Below, piece after piece: positions 12,301 to 25,960 of a stretch of DNA of 64,000 nucleotides. Position 1 is the first letter of the stretch; each line of letters begins with the position of its first letter. The notes under the pieces were generated by a model, which had not been told where the DNA came from, made no database searches, and saw only the letters and a list, made by a program, of their open reading frames with translations. This DNA comes from Synchiropus splendidus (taxonomy: Eukaryota > Chordata > Actinopteri > Syngnathiformes > Callionymidae). Where the stretch lies: the NCBI RefSeq assembly GCF_027744825.2, contig NC_071334.1, positions 8,068,437 to 8,132,436 on the forward strand, in the 5' to 3' direction. Position numbers and translations under genes: made by a program.

Positions 12301-15300
12301 GTTTTGAGTGTGCAGCCCTCATCTGTCTTCTGTGAAATCTCAGTTTTTGCATTTTGCAGCTCTTCCAATGTGGCTACATATTTATCCTGGATATTGTTGA
12401 AGGCACTTTGTATTTCCTCAGCACACCGTTTATGGTTTTCGGCTTCAGACACTTGATCCTGCAGCTGACTCTGTAATTGTGACACCAACTCTGTGCTTTG
12501 AATGAATTGAGCTCTGAAGAGTGAAGATTCTTCAACCCGTTTTTGCAAATCATTAAGAGACTCTAGTTGGTTAGAAAGACGCGACTCTCTGTCCTCCAAC
12601 GTCTTCTTCAAGTTTTCTGATTCCGATGTCTGGATTTGAAGGCTGTTCTCGATCTTCACCGCAGACTCTTCCAGGTGTGCAATCTTCTCTTTCAAGCTCT
12701 CACACTCGCTTTCTTTGTCACGTAGGCGCAAATTCAGGTTTTCCACAGCAGTTAACGAATTGTTTTGATATTCTAGACTCGACTGCTCCTTGATCTCCAA
12801 ATCACTTTTCAACTGAGAGGACTCTAACGTTAGGATTTCAACTTGCTCTCTGAGAGTAGAGAGCGTCTCCTGCAGGTGGGTGATTTCATCCCCACGTTCT
12901 TTCAGCAGTTCATCCTGGTCACTGATATGATCGATGAGTTGCTGGATTCTATCTTCGTGCTGCTTCTGCAACTCCACTTGTGCTTGCTCCCTCTCTGAAA
13001 ATGCAGTTTCCATCTGAATTTTCTGGTTGTTCAGCGACAACGTGAGGTGCTCTACTTTGCTAGATTCCTCAAATAAATCCGTCACTGTTTTTTGGAGCTC
13101 AGACTTTAGTCTCTTGTTTTGCTCATTTAGTGCTTGGATGTTTTCTTCCAGGTCTGTGACATCAGCTCTTCTTTTGCCATCCAGGTCTTTCAGCTGAACA
13201 CTGAGCTCCTGCTTCTCAGTCTTCAGGTCACCCACTTCCTCCTCCATCTTCGCGCATTTCTCATTCATTTCACCAAGTTGAGTGCTTAATGAAATGATCG
13301 TTTCTTCTCTTTTCTCCAGCTCACCTTTTTGGCTTTGGTAATCTAGTGATGCATGGCTCAAGATTTGCTCCTTCTGCACAATCTGCAGTTTTAGCTCGGA
13401 AACTTCTCTACTGACTGCCTCCAACTCCTTCTGGAGGAGAGCAACAAGGTCCTTCTGTTGTGATGCTTCTTTCTGGTAAAGACAGGACTCTTCAGCCTTC
13501 TCTTGAAAGAGCTTTTCCTTCTCCATCAGACCTGATTTGAGGACACTTCCCTGCTCTTGTAGCATAGTCATAGTATCCTGAACCTGAAGCATCTGGTTCT
13601 GCTGAGCCTCGAGCTGTGAACTCTTCTCAGAGATAATCTTTGCGTTCTCACTCGCAGACGTGCTCAATTGACTAACTTGGATTTCAAGTGATTTTATGTC
13701 TTCTTTTAGACATTTAATCTGTTCCTCTTTCTCTTGTAGCGCTGTCGACAGGTAATTACATTCATTGCCCTTCTCCTGCAAATCGCCCGCAAGCGAAACC
13801 TCCCTCTCCTGAAGAATCCTTTTCAACTCAAGTGAAACAGCACTCAGCTCCTCTTTCTCGTTTTGCAGGCCATTTATATTCTTCTCATTATCTGAGATAT
13901 TTATCTCCAGTGAAGCCTTTGTTTCTTGAAGTGAACCAATCTCAGCAGTGAGTTCGGAGATTGACTGCGTCTTAAGTGTTAGCTCATCTTGCAGTTTCTG
14001 TCCATTGTCTGTTAGCTCAGCCACTTTCAGACCAAGATTTGAGTTCTGTTCCGCAACATCTTTCAGCTGTCTTTCAAGATCGCATACAAGGTGCTGTTGC
14101 TGTTGAAGTTCCTTTACTTTGGATTGATAGTTTTCATGAAGTTGCTGAATCTCTTCTTCAACCGCACGCAATTTCATCTCTTGATTTGTCAGCTCAGTTT
14201 GCTTCATTTTGACTTCCGATTCCACTTTTTGGATGTTGTCTTCCAGTTGTCTAATTTGGTCGCTCTTAGACTTTAGCATCTCATTAGCTTCATTAAGCTG
14301 GTCTTTATAAAGCTGACCTTGCTTGGTCAAATTGTCTTCCCTCACTTGAAGTTCAAGGGAAAGTTGTGAACGTTCATCACTGAGGGATTTAAGTTCTGAG
14401 TCACGTTCACTAAGTGTGTTTTTCAGCTGAGTAAGTTCCTCCTGCAGACCGTCCCTCTCTTGTTGAGCTTGTTTCAACATCTCATCCATGTTTTCCAGTG
14501 AGGTCTGGAAAGTGGATTCTTTTTCTTGAAGCACCTTCATTTGCAATTGCAAGTCTGCACCCATCTGCTGTTCATGCTTGATATTCTGTCGCAGTTGTTC
14601 AACCTCAGAAAGCAAGGACTGCACTTCTCCCTGCAGGCAGCACATGGTTTCCTCCTTTTCTTTAAGCATATGAGAGAGTTGACTACATTCATTGGTTTTA
14701 GCCAGCAGAATTTCTGAGTTTGAATTGGAACTTTCCTCCAGAACTCTGGTCAAGTCATTTGCCTTTGAGGCAAAAGCCTCTTTTTCTTGTTCCAACTGTC
14801 GGATGGCGTTGACCTTTTCCGACTGTTCTTTTTCCAAATCAGTAATTTTGGTCTTCAAAGAGTCCTTCTCCATCACATTGCTATCCATTTCTTCTTGAAG
14901 CAGCTCCTTCTCTGTCGTGATTTGCTGTACCTTTTTCTCTAGCTGGTCGTTGACTTCCAGGGAAGATGACAGCTTCTCATTGAGGTGTGTCATCTCCTGT
15001 TTCTCTTGCTCAACCAGCTCATTTAGATTGCGGATGGTTTCATGCAGCTTCTCTTTCTCCGCCTTTATGTCCAAGAGTTCATTATTCAGTTTCACGTTGT
15101 TCTCTGAAGTTCGCTGAAGTTCTTCACTCAGCTCCCGATGTTCACAGTCCTTGGCTTCAATTGCAGTAAGAAGTTTTTGCTGCTCTTCATTACTTTCTCT
15201 ATATTTGTTTTCCAAAGACAACATGGCTTCCCTTTTTTCCTCAATGTCCTTTTCCGGACTCTGTTCTCGCTCTTGCAACTGCTTCGAAAGGGAGTTTATC

Positions 15301-18300
15301 TCATTATTACACTCTTCTATCTGTACCAGAAGCTTGTTTTGCTCTTCTTTGAAGGATTTGAGCTGGTTTTCGAAGACCTGTTCTTTATCGTGAGTCTCTC
15401 TTTTGTGTTTGGCATTTGATTCCTCTAATTCCCGGTGAGAAACACGCAACTGCTCTTTAATTGACGTTACATGTGTTTCACATTCAGACAGATGAACCTG
15501 GTGAACGGTGATATGCCTTTGAGCCTCCGCTTGAACTACTTGAATAGTTTTCTTGCTCTCTTCCACTTGCTTTAATAAAGCCTCCACTTCCGCCATTTTG
15601 GACTCGTTTTCTGCTTTTACTGTGAGCACCTCTGTCTCAGCATCCTTCAGTTTCCCAAGAAGATCAGCAATCTTTCCATTCAGTGATTCCTGGTCTGAAC
15701 TCTGTGAGTCTCTAAGAACTTTGGCCTCCCGTTCAGCCTTGCCTAAAGCCTTTTCTAGTTGGACTAAGCTTTCTTCTTTCACTTTCAACTCCTGCTTCAG
15801 TTCAATAACCTGTTCCCCAAACTCTACCATGCTTCCAGACAGGATGGCTATCTCCTTGTCCTTCTCAACCAGCATTTCCTTCAAACTGTCCATCTCACGC
15901 TCGCAGTTCTGCAGGTCATGAATGAGTTGAGCTCTTTCTTCCAAGTGGGCGCTATTCAGTTTGTCCAATTCTTCATTTGTCTGATCAAGTTCTGTCTGTA
16001 GAGTTTCAATCGTTACTTCCTGCTTTTGAGTCTGCAGACAAACAAAACAAAAATCAATTGTTTAGCCAAAAGAAAAAGGAAAAATATACACCAAAAAGCC
16101 CATGAGTATGGCTAGTCAACCCATAGAAACACATGCTTCATTTAGAATCTACCAGTCTTTCTTGTATTAAATATCTATTGAGATATTTAGGACAAGTGCA
16201 ACAGATTAAGGCTTGAATGGATCATCATGGCCTACTGTCAATGAAACTCATTGTAAAGTTGTGGGGATCAGACAGTGTGCCTGCAGTTCTCAACTGAAAT
16301 ATTATTATGCAAGCATACATTGGTATAAAAACCCGACTCTATAAAAAATGGGAGGAAACAAGAGATCAAACCATCCACCATGCAAATTATGCTTGGAATT
16401 ACCATGACTAAATAAACAAAAAAAACACACCTTTTCCTTATGTGCACTCAGTTTCTGTGTGAGGTCATCAATCTCCTTCTTGAACTCTGAGCATTGCTTT
16501 TCAGCCACATTGCTTTTTTTGGAAACATCTTCAAGCTGAAGAGACAAAGTAAATTCCTTTGATTATGAAACTGTGAGGGAATAAACAGTCACCAACAAGT
16601 TTACCTTGCTTTCAGTCTGAAGCAACCGCTCGCTTGCTTCTTTATACTGACGCTCTTTCTCGCTCAGAGAATCCTGCAGGCTGCTGATAAGCAGCAGCTT
16701 CTCCGATGTCTTCGCCAGTGTGTTCTCCTTCTCTATAAGGGAACTTTCTAGACATTCTTGAGTGCTACTGAGCCTGAAAGAGAACAAACATTAAAAGTTA
16801 AAAATGACAGTTGCTGCATGTCAACATTGACCAACTTGATATTTGGTAGTGAAACTCACCCTTTGAGTTGTTGATTGAGACTGCTGACCAGCAGCTGATG
16901 GTTCTCTGCATCTCGTGTCTGCTGACTGCGTACATTGGCCAGTTGACTCTGCAACTTCTCTGACTCACTCTGCAGGAGCAAAGCACCAAACATCAACAGC
17001 AGTAGACAAAAAACGTGTTGCTGTCACAACCTTCGCTTGAGAGCAAGTCTTCGTATGTTTACCACCTGGTGATCATGGAATATGCAGAGGTTAAACAAAG
17101 CAAACGACACGGCACACGGTTAGCCATCACCACTTTTGGTGCCTACAAAGTGCTCCCTAGTGCACACCGACAAACAGACCCAACACACCTGAGAGACCCA
17201 ACATGGCAGCTCATCTTCATCTACATCAAACGTCACCTGTGTTAGAAGGGTTGGTTACAAAATCCCCATGAAGAGCAAACATGCAATTCACTAGAAGGTT
17301 GATACATCGCGGGAAAAGTCAGTTAGTTTGCACATTACTTTTAAGGGAGCTGGACGCTCAAACAAAGCGTGAATTAAGAAACCAGTAAGATGAAAAAAAC
17401 AAATCCTGCCTGTTCACAAAGCCCTTTTAAATATTTTCAACTAACAAATCAAACTGACAATTTGAAAATGTGAGTCAGAGCTGTAAAGTTAGAATGGCTC
17501 ACTTGCTTGGTAACGTACCTGTAGTTGCTCAATGCGCGCCTGAAGCTGAAGACGATCCTCCAGATCCTGACAGCGCTCCTCAAGGTTCACAATCTGCTCT
17601 TGCAGCTGGTTCCTTTCTACTTCAAGTTCCTCCACCACAGACCTCAGCCCACCTTTAAACATGAGAAAGAACAGCATGAGAAACCTCTCCTCAGCTCTGC
17701 ATGTGTCTCTCACACATTTAGAAGGATCTATGATTTGGGAAAAAAACCTTGAACTTTGAACTCATTCTCTCTAATGCAATATAGTTGTCCTGATGGCAAA
17801 TTGTCAACTTGAACCACAGTCAAATAAAACAGGGAGAAAACCATTCACATAGAATGATTATGAGCATCAAAACAGCTAGATATGAGTCAAGGTGGACTCA
17901 TCATGCTAACTTCAATTCCCTGTCAAATTCAACAATTTCTGGGAGCAATATATGTATTTGAAATTGTACCATACTATAATGTGACAGTATAGGAATTATA
18001 CACAATTTGGCTGTTTCGAGTTACAGTATAAGAGGTTTTCAATGACTGGCTCTTAGATTGTTGAAGGAAAATAACATGTGAAAAATGACCAAAAGCAGTG
18101 CAAACATGCAACCATGATAAAAGCAAAACTTACCACCTGAGGAACAGACGACACCTGAAGACACTTACACGATGTGACAAGCGTTAAAAGCAATCAAACA
18201 CCAACAAAACTCAGCAGCTCCACCAGCATGCACGTGCCTGAATAAATCACTGATGGAAACCAAAGTGGGAATGTTCAGCTCTTGGGTTTGATCAACATCA

Positions 18301-21300
18301 ACAACAAGCCCAGAGTCAACCTTATATGAACTGGAATTTCTTTAAAAGCCAATGAAAATTTAACTTGTATTAGGTTTGCATTCACAATATTGGCAGGTTA
18401 AATGAATAAAAATAAAAGAAAACTGGTGACAATCCACAATCCAACACTCTTGAGGCATTATGATGAGAAAAATGATAAGTGTCCCGGATGACCATGTGCA
18501 TGCCGGTGTTTGCCGTCTGGTGGCTTTCACACCTGTGTCAGGAGAACTGTACTCTGGCCACCAACCTCCCATGTTCTCCCCTTCCATCGGGGTTGTGCTC
18601 TCCGAGGGGCTGCGGGGCTCTTGGAACTGTGAGTCAAACTCAAAGTCTTCCTGTAATTCAGAAATATGTATATTAAGAGTAAGTTACAGTAAGATAATGA
18701 TTTGTGCTCCTATTCCCTTTCCTCCCATCCAGATAGAGATATGTGCATGACATCCTCAGTGACTGCATTAGTCTGCTGCTGTCCTTCCAATCCATTATTC
18801 AGTGTGCACTTTTTTTTATCAATGAACTCTCCATGCTCATTTGTATCCCTCCATTCATTCATTCATTCATTGGCATGGTGTCTGCATGTATAACTCCCAA
18901 AGGCGTCTCTCTGTCGCTGTCAAAAGATGTCTGCCTGGTCAGACAACCGTTCTCAGACATCAGTCCTTCACATGACGCACCACATTTCTCGTGATGACCA
19001 AGCTGAAAACTGCCTCCCACTTGGTTCTGTGGAATGGGAACTGCCACATGTGTTGACTCACCTGCAGGCTGCGCTGGGCTGGAACAGCCCGCTTCTTGGT
19101 TCTGTTCTGGTCGACCCCCCGAGCTTGAGCCAGTTCCTCCTCCAACTCCTGCTGCCGTGTGGCCAGAGCTGGATCGGAGCAGCCAGGAAAGAACCAGTCA
19201 TCCTCAATCAGTTTTGTGCCACAGGGAGAGGGTGGGTTGGGTTTATGTATGGATGATGTCAAAGATGATGGAAGACGGGGGAGGGGGCGGGATGATTGAT
19301 GATGGTGGAGAGATGAATTTGACAGTTTTGATGATAGATGAAGAGCTGAGAGGAAGCATGAGCTGGCACTTATGACACGACGTATATATTTCAGAGACAG
19401 ATTCTTTCAAAGAGAGAAAGAACCAATGAAACATGGACATAATAAGAAGCAAGATTTTCTCCTCAGATTAGCCATTAAAAGCTTCAATAAAGCCACATCG
19501 CGGTCAAAGCCATGCACAGCTACAGCGCAATAAAAGGCGAATGGACAAACAAATAGGACCACAGACGACTAACAGAAGACATCACATGGTCAAATTGGGA
19601 AGCATTTTTTACGAGTTTGCTGTTAAGCATGGAAAGATGGAAGCAAAGTGACGTAAAATATATGTTCCCATCTGTTTTGTGCAGCAAGAAGAGAAATGTG
19701 CAGTGAGGAACAAAGAGCAAGAAGCAGACAGAGTGCAGCGGCAGACAATGTTCAAGACATTGATGAACTACATAGAAAAGAAAGTCCGAAGATGATTGTT
19801 ATGCTACACTTTGAAATGTATTAGATTAACACGCTCAGTGGAGAAGAACTGATGTTGACCTCTACTAGAGAACCTTAAATCTCTGGACACTACTGGGATG
19901 TTTGACTTGGCTGACCACAGACATAATACTGTAGGTCAGCAGGTGATGTATATTCCTACTAGATGGTCACATGCTTTGGGTGGAGTCCAACAGATCCAAG
20001 CAGTAAAATGAGTTGTTGCTGAATCTCCGTTAAGAGACAGGGTGATCCAGTGTAGACTAAAATTAAAGTGCTGCTCCTCCACGTTGAAGAAGACAGTAGA
20101 GGACATTTGTCTATATTGTCATATCTACTATAGCCCGGAATAGACTCACTTCATGCTGAATAGAATACATCCAGCATGTGACTAAAGGCAAATGACATTT
20201 AACTTGACATAAAAATGAAAAAGATTAGCATGGGCTCCTTCATATTATTGTGGAAAAATGAACGTATTTTGTTGCAGAAAAGACAAGACCAAGGAGGACA
20301 GGAGCTAATGTCAGGCACAATGAGATTCTACAAGTCAGTTAAAGCAGCAGTGATGAACCAAAATAGACAGCCACCATTAAAACACATATGAATGATAGGC
20401 ATTTTTAGGATTTGCAATGACAGTAAATACATGCACCAGTGTTAGGCTTTTCTCTATTCTTACTGTTAGTCATGTTTAGCAGGTAAGGAAATAATGTACT
20501 ATAAAATATACCACAGTTAAACAACAGGAAAAACAAAAGTGGTGAAGGGAAGGGTCAGAGGAGGAGAGGGAAGGGGGAAAGTGTAGACACCCTGGAGCAG
20601 CCAGTCGCTGTACTGCAGACAGCAAACCAGCTTAAAGCAAAAGCTGCCAGGCTGCTGACAGAAGTACAGTGAGTGACTGCAGCACTGAAGGTGTGGGGGC
20701 GCCTGCATGCACAAAACTGATGGGAAACTGCTCTGAGTGGCTGCTCCCATCCCTGGAGCAAGGGCTGGAAGAGGAGTAAGGGTGGAGGGGGTCCACGAGA
20801 TGGGAGGCAGCACAACAACCGAATGCTCGTCCATAACAAACCATGAGGATGGATGGGGGAAAAAAAAAAAAAGAGTAATGTTCAGTGAGACAACAAAAAT
20901 ACAAGGTGAATGATGCAAACTCAATGCTTTGTCTGAACTACACATGACAGTTGTCACATGACCAACAAGTACAAGGGTCCATTTGGAACAATCACTGCCT
21001 CACACAAGATTTACCCTATTTTTTGATGAGTAAAGTGTTGCAAAAAGTCAGTACTGTTCAACAAGAACTTTCTTTTGTGCACTCAAATGTGGTCAGCTGT
21101 ATCAGATAGTTGCATTACATACATGATCATCACCTCTGAGCAGGGATCTTACCTTCTCTTTCTTCCTCCATGTGGCTGATGCGAAGAGCCATGGTTGCCT
21201 TTTCCTCCCGAGCCTGATCCCTGGCACTTACAGCTTCTGCCATCATTTCTTGCCATTCAAGCACGTGGCTCTGAGTGTCGTCAGCGCTTCCTGACTCACT

Positions 21301-24300
21301 GGCCTGAACATTTTTATTTTAATATTTTTCATTTTAATATTTGAAAAACGGAAGGAGACAGTGAGTAGATTCCCAAGCTGCAATCAAACTGAAGAAGACC
21401 AACCTGAGACGTCGCGCTCTTGGTGAACTGCTCCAGTTCAGCCTGCAGTGTCCTCTGCTGGTCCTCGTAGACCACAAGCTTTGCCTCCAGCATTTCTAAG
21501 TTCATCATAAAGATGAGCCAATTCAAGATTTATAAAAAGACCAATTCATCAAATCGCAATAGTTCTGGCCATTATCCGTACCGTTCTGCAATCTTAGCTC
21601 ATCATATTGCTCGATCTTCCAGAGGTTTTCCTCGCGCTCCTCCTCCAGGGCTGTCACACGACTCCTCAGAGCAGTCAGATCTGGAGGGGCCATACCAGCC
21701 TGATGGTTGCAGGACAAAGTAACAACTGATGTGACTGAAAATCCAATGATCAGAAACTAAATTATTATATCGATGAGTTTTCACCTGGCTTTTCTTAAGC
21801 TCCTCTTCAAGCTGTCGGATTCGAGACTTAGACCAGGCCTTCATTTTCAAAAATTTGGCTTCAGACCTGCTGGCTTCTTCGGATTTCTGTTTTGTTTGAG
21901 CTTTTTTCACATGAATATAAAGCATTAAGACCAAATTAAAATGTCGAAGCAAAGACTGAAAACATGCACATTCATAAAAATGCAATGCATGTATAAATGG
22001 ATAATTTGTTTTGTTTCAATTCCTGTGCATTTCCATGAAAATAAAACAAAAACCCAAAAAACAAACCTTCCAGTTCAGAGATTTTCTGCATTGCAGCCAT
22101 ATTGTTTGTTGAGTCATCTGTAGGGGAAGACTCCACACGGGCAGGTGGTGCTGCCGGCACCTCTCTCAGCTCCTCTACTTTCCTCAGCAGATCCTGTTGC
22201 AGTAGAGCATTCTCTGCCTGATGCTGCTCAGTGATCCGCTGCACCTCAACCCTGTGCTTCTCCATCAGGTCTCGAACTTGAGCTCGCATCACATGCTTCT
22301 CAGCTTCCATCTTTGACTCAAGACTTTCTCGCTCAACGTGCAGACGACGCACACGTTCCAAGAGCTCCTGCAAGGCAAAAAAAAAAGAGTATATCTCAAG
22401 GAAAACAGTCAAAAATTGGGGATGACTAACCTTAATTTGCTGGTCACGACTATCTACTTCCCCTTGGAGAACATCGACGACCTGATTCTTTCCCTGTAGG
22501 ACTTCCTCCTTCTCATGAAGCTTCTGCTTTAAGGCCTTCAGTAACTGTTATGATAGCATTGGTTAAAAACCTGCCGAGCCATATATAACGTTTTGCAGTT
22601 GACTGCATTTTAAGAGCGCACCTGTTCTAAATCTGCACTGGCATCTGACTTGGCTGCAAGTTTGAAAAGTTCCTGTTCATGAATCTGGTTGATCTCACTC
22701 AGCTGGTTGTCCTTCTGCTGGATGATGTCTTTGAAGGTCTGGATCTAGAACAAAGACAAAGTTCCATTATCGCCATAATCCGGTTTAAATTTGTGAACGC
22801 CTACAAGGCTTGATTACTATTAAGTTGGCATATACAGTGTTGCTTCATAGGTAACAAGACAAAATGAAATACAAAGCTAATACAACATGAAACCTACATT
22901 CTCCTTGTACATGTCTTCCTTCTGGCTGTACTGCTGCTTCTCTGAGTCCAACAGTTCTTTGAGACTGTTGTTCTGCTCCAGCATCAGACTGTAGCGTTCG
23001 TCTGCTTCTCCAACTTTCCTGGTGAGACTCTGCACTAGCAGCTGTAAATCCTGAACAGCTGCGACTTCCACTGGTACATGAGGAGCAGCAGGAGTATCTC
23101 CTGCTAATGCTGTCTGCAGATGTATAATGTACGCCTCTTTCTCTGACAGTTTTCGCTCCTTCTCGGTCAGCATGGCGTCCATGTCCTCGCCTCGCTGCCT
23201 CTGATCCTCCAACTCCTTTCTCTTTATTCAAGAAGAGATATTAAAAATGGTTTAGTTGTCAAGAGTAGATTTCCGATCAGTACTTTAATAAAGGACACAT
23301 TTTGCATATATATTGTGTATGCCAAACTGTATACGTTACCTTGCTTTGGAGCTCCTCCTCTCTCAGTTTAAGCTGAGATTCCAGTTCTTCCACCTTCTTC
23401 TTCAGCAAGACAATTTTGCCACGACTGGCATGTTCTCCTCCATCCGACGCACCCTTTAGGTTACCAAGGGCAATGACAGCAAAGTTCAAGAAAAACCAGG
23501 ACAACGTTAACAATATTCTTTAGTAAATTAAAATATAATTTATATATAATAATTTGATGACAGAATCAGTCCTCAGTTTTCAAATGAATGTTTACCTTCT
23601 TTGTGTGTGAGGGTGAGGCAACGTCTCCATTCTGTTTTTTCAACTCCTCCAGCTGTGATGTCAGGGATGTCACCTTAGCCTTGTTCTGCAGACGCATCTT
23701 TGACAGTTTGGCTTCGCAAGCCTCCTTCTCCGACTAACACACACAAATAATTCATGTTGAAATGTGGCTGTACATTTGACTGACTCCAGCAGATTATAGT
23801 TGTTACATAGATATAATACATTCAAGGATGTAAAGAACAACGGAGCCACCTTCAGCTGATCGTCTTTGCCGCGAAGAGTGGCATCTTTTTCACGAATCAA
23901 CTCTTTCAGTTGAGAAACAAGTTGCTCAGTTTGAGCAAGGCGCTCCGCCATTTCCATGACGGTGTCATCCGCAGGGGCAGCAGCATAGGGAGAGCCAGGA
24001 CCCTGAAAGCAATGTAGGACAATAAAGGCACTCAGCTGCTGACAGACCTTTTCATTCAACAAACATCCCAAGAATCCCTCAAATTCTTTCAATAATTCAA
24101 CCACTTGATTAGGCAACCATGTATGAGCAAGAGCTGGCTCTCTATGTTTGTTACTTTTAGACACAAAGTAAATCCTCTTCATGATACTTTTAGGAAAATC
24201 ATGTTAATACATGACAGATGGTTTTACGGGTATAATAAGTCACTGAGTTTGGATTAAATAACAGTACTCTAAATTCTTTATATTAACCTTCTGTACAAGT

Positions 24301-24659
24301 GTCTTCAGCAGCCATTACTTTTCTGGATCTCAAGGTTGATATCCTCCATATTTATCTATGCAGTAAAACACAAGACATAAATGCCTTAAATGACCAGTCA
24401 GCGAAGCAGCAGAGTGGCACTGTGGAATTGGATACACAGGGATCAGATCTGGATCACTGAGCCCCACTAACAGGAAGTGGTGCTGCTTGACAAAAGGTTT
24501 AGGATCAGCAGTACCTTTTGAAAAAGAAATCCAAGGGATTTTCTTGAAAAGCGCAATCACATGATTTCAAACCTGTGACCATTGCAGCAGTGAAGTTACA
24601 CTTTGAATACTTACAGTGCCGCCTGGCTCTCCCTCTTCCCCAGAAAACCACTTCAACAT
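489..24659 (-). CDS. golgb1: Giantin (golgin subfamily B member 1), complete coding region in 27 exons
   Basis: Golgi tethering protein: a very long coiled coil anchored in the Golgi membrane by a C-terminal helix. Coding exons in transcript order: 24659-24615, 24002-23850, 23733-23596, 23453-23340, 23221-22898, 22744-22622, 22544-22431, 22367-22067, 21900-21785, 21699-21582, 21495-21404, 21303-21153, 19168-19062, 18650-18533, 17652-17519, 16969-16860, 16773-16605, 16535-16431, 16031-4950, 4736-4645, 4404-4377, 3780-3634, 3529-3413, 1232-1135, 1073-981, 900-711, 647-489. All phases join, and the sum is 14,538 bp (about 4,845 residues). Conserved giantin signatures from memory of the human protein: [63 protein letters not shown] (here PPGAPQE), and a terminal hydrophobic segment. 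Human giantin is 3,259 residues, so this is about half as long again. Identity is near certain; individual small exon edges are less so. Confidence 0.95.
1915..1956. repeat. Compound (TAG)n / (TAA)n microsatellite
   Basis: Five TAG units are followed by about ten TAA units, inside a golgb1 intron. Confidence 0.9.
2078..3291. mobile_element. Non-autonomous DNA transposon, about 1.2 kb, with 19-bp TIRs
   Basis: The left end (2078-2096, taccgtattttccggacta) and the inverted right end (3273-3291) match at 18 of 19 positions. Both flanks are TA-rich, consistent with a TA target duplication, but the microsatellite context makes this untestable by eye. The termini carry repeated AGCCGC-type boxes: three just inside the left end (about 2117, 2165, 2181) and three on the right (about 3216, 3233, 3265 inverted). 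The interior has no transposase-like frame, so it depends on an element elsewhere. The superfamily was not settled. Confidence 0.75.
3291..3344. repeat. (AT)n microsatellite
   Basis: An uninterrupted AT dinucleotide run of about 54 bp abutting the right end of the TIR element. Confidence 0.95.
4377..4404 (-). CDS. golgb1: 28-nt micro-exon of golgb1
   Basis: Flanked by tgcag and GTACGT. It supplies one base completing an Arg codon from the exon at 4645-4736 (phase 2), then nine codons (SDKEAQLPK), ending in phase 0 for the exon at 3634-3780. Skipping it would break the frame, since 28 is not a multiple of three. No other reading joins these neighbours. Confidence 0.7.
4950..16031 (-). CDS. 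golgb1: Giant 11,082-bp internal coding exon of golgb1
   Basis: A single uninterrupted frame of 3,694 codons, bounded by an acceptor (tctgcag before ACT CAA AAG at 16031) and a donor (CCG|GTGAGT at 4950). Both ends are phase 0 and match the neighbouring exons. The translation is almost entirely heptad-rich Glu/Gln/Lys/Leu/Ser coiled coil with hardly any Pro or Gly, about residues 845-4538. It contains three copies of a short conserved island (K-LQAAL--RKE) near 10655, 10140 and 8960, and the giantin blocks MDDLNSENA and [10 protein letters not shown]. The frame runs on past the donor as non-conserved intron sequence, so the open frame is slightly longer than the exon. Confidence 0.93.
19169..21152 (-). 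other. Largest 5'-half intron of golgb1 (about 2 kb)
   Basis: Lies between the exons at 21153-21303 and 19062-19168. No exon, RNA or repeat was recognised. The minus-strand open frames near 20517-20957 are low-complexity and lack conserved features. Confidence 0.5.
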
Positions 24660-24674
24660 GGGTTCAGTTGGGCC
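24615..24674 (-). CDS. golgb1: golgb1 exon carrying the start codon
   Basis: The exon follows an acceptor at 24675 (gtccag) and ends at ACT|GTAAGT. The ATG at 24659-24657 opens a 15-codon piece ([15 protein letters not shown]) joining in phase 0 to the exon at 24002. The short acidic N-terminus beginning ML and containing SG resembles human giantin (MLSRLSG, then LSGDDD). Positions 24674-24660 are 5' UTR in this model. Confidence 0.7.
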
Positions 24675-25960
24675 CTGGACATACACAAAGACAACATTTG
24701 ATGTATTTTTATCTATTCATTGCACACACTTCTCTGTAATTTGATACTATATCATCTGCTCAATTCAATCTTTACCACACATAGAAATCACAAGCATGAT
24801 AACATCTAAAATAAACATATTAGAAAATAAAGCTAGAAGGCGAACAACTACAACTGAGGTTAGAATTTATTCAGAGACCATTGAGCCAATCCAGACACAC
24901 ATAAGTGGGTGGCTTTTACAGCCCATACAGAAAAAAACAAACCTGGCCGTAGAGACCTACAACAGACCTTTCTCTTGGTCACTTTCTCAAATATTCATGA
25001 ACAGTGCAGCTCTTTCAAAAGAGAGTTGTTGTTCAGTCGCAGAAGCACAAACATTAACCTGCATTCAATTTACTGAGAACACTGGAGAGGAAAACCAGGT
25101 CAGACTGGTTCTTGCACAGACGACTTGAGAAGTATTTGACCTGAATGTTTCTATTAGACCTTGCCAGGCCTTCAGTTCTGCTAGAGCTCACTCTCCGTTC
25201 TCAGATGTGGCACAGTTACCGTTTGCAAGTGGTAACTCTGAAGAGTAAACAGACCATGGAAATTATTTCTACCACATGCATGTAATGGGAAACTGAGAAA
25301 TAATCATTTTATCTCTAATGCAGACTGACAAAACAGATATAACTGATCGAAAACTGTTGTTTTGTTTTAGATATTTCCACAAAAAATGAATGAATGAAGT
25401 AAAACCACGCATTGGCAACAAAAAAAAAAAACTTGTAGGACATATATCATGGTTGATTTTCAACACCAGGACCCCAACACAATGTTTAACAATTCACATC
25501 TGCAAAAAATGACAAGTAAGGAAGAAGTGATTGGGGACAAACGCCATGTATAATAAGTTAATGTCAAACCTGAAACATCAAGCAACATGAGCTCAGGTAA
25601 AGACAAACATCAATTGAGAAGGCAGTACACAGATGCTTAACATAAAACAACACCGTTGCAATATTGCTGATAAACATGAATATATTAGGTAGATTCAGTA
25701 ACGTTATAATGAACATTAGCTTTGCTTCTCGAGCAACAGAAACCCTAACTGACATATAATATAACACTACAATGACATATAAACCAATCTGTACCCACAA
25801 ATATTTGGGTTAGAAAGTCCCCCTGAACTCGTCCACAAACTACAACATAATCACAAGACGTGCATCACGCGAGCTAACTTTATTTCACCTGCTAAGTAGC
25901 GATAGCCTATGCTAACTCTGCTAGCATTCAACTCATGGTACACAAAAAACACAGACTTAC
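24675..25960 (-). other. First intron of golgb1
   Basis: Separates the inferred 5' UTR exon from the start-codon exon. Nothing beyond AT-rich sequence was recognised. Confidence 0.5.

Noticed and set aside
20517..20957. 146-codon minus-strand frame in a golgb1 intron
   Set aside because: Hydrophobic and Ser/Pro-rich with no homology seen and no exon phase that fits; treated as intron.
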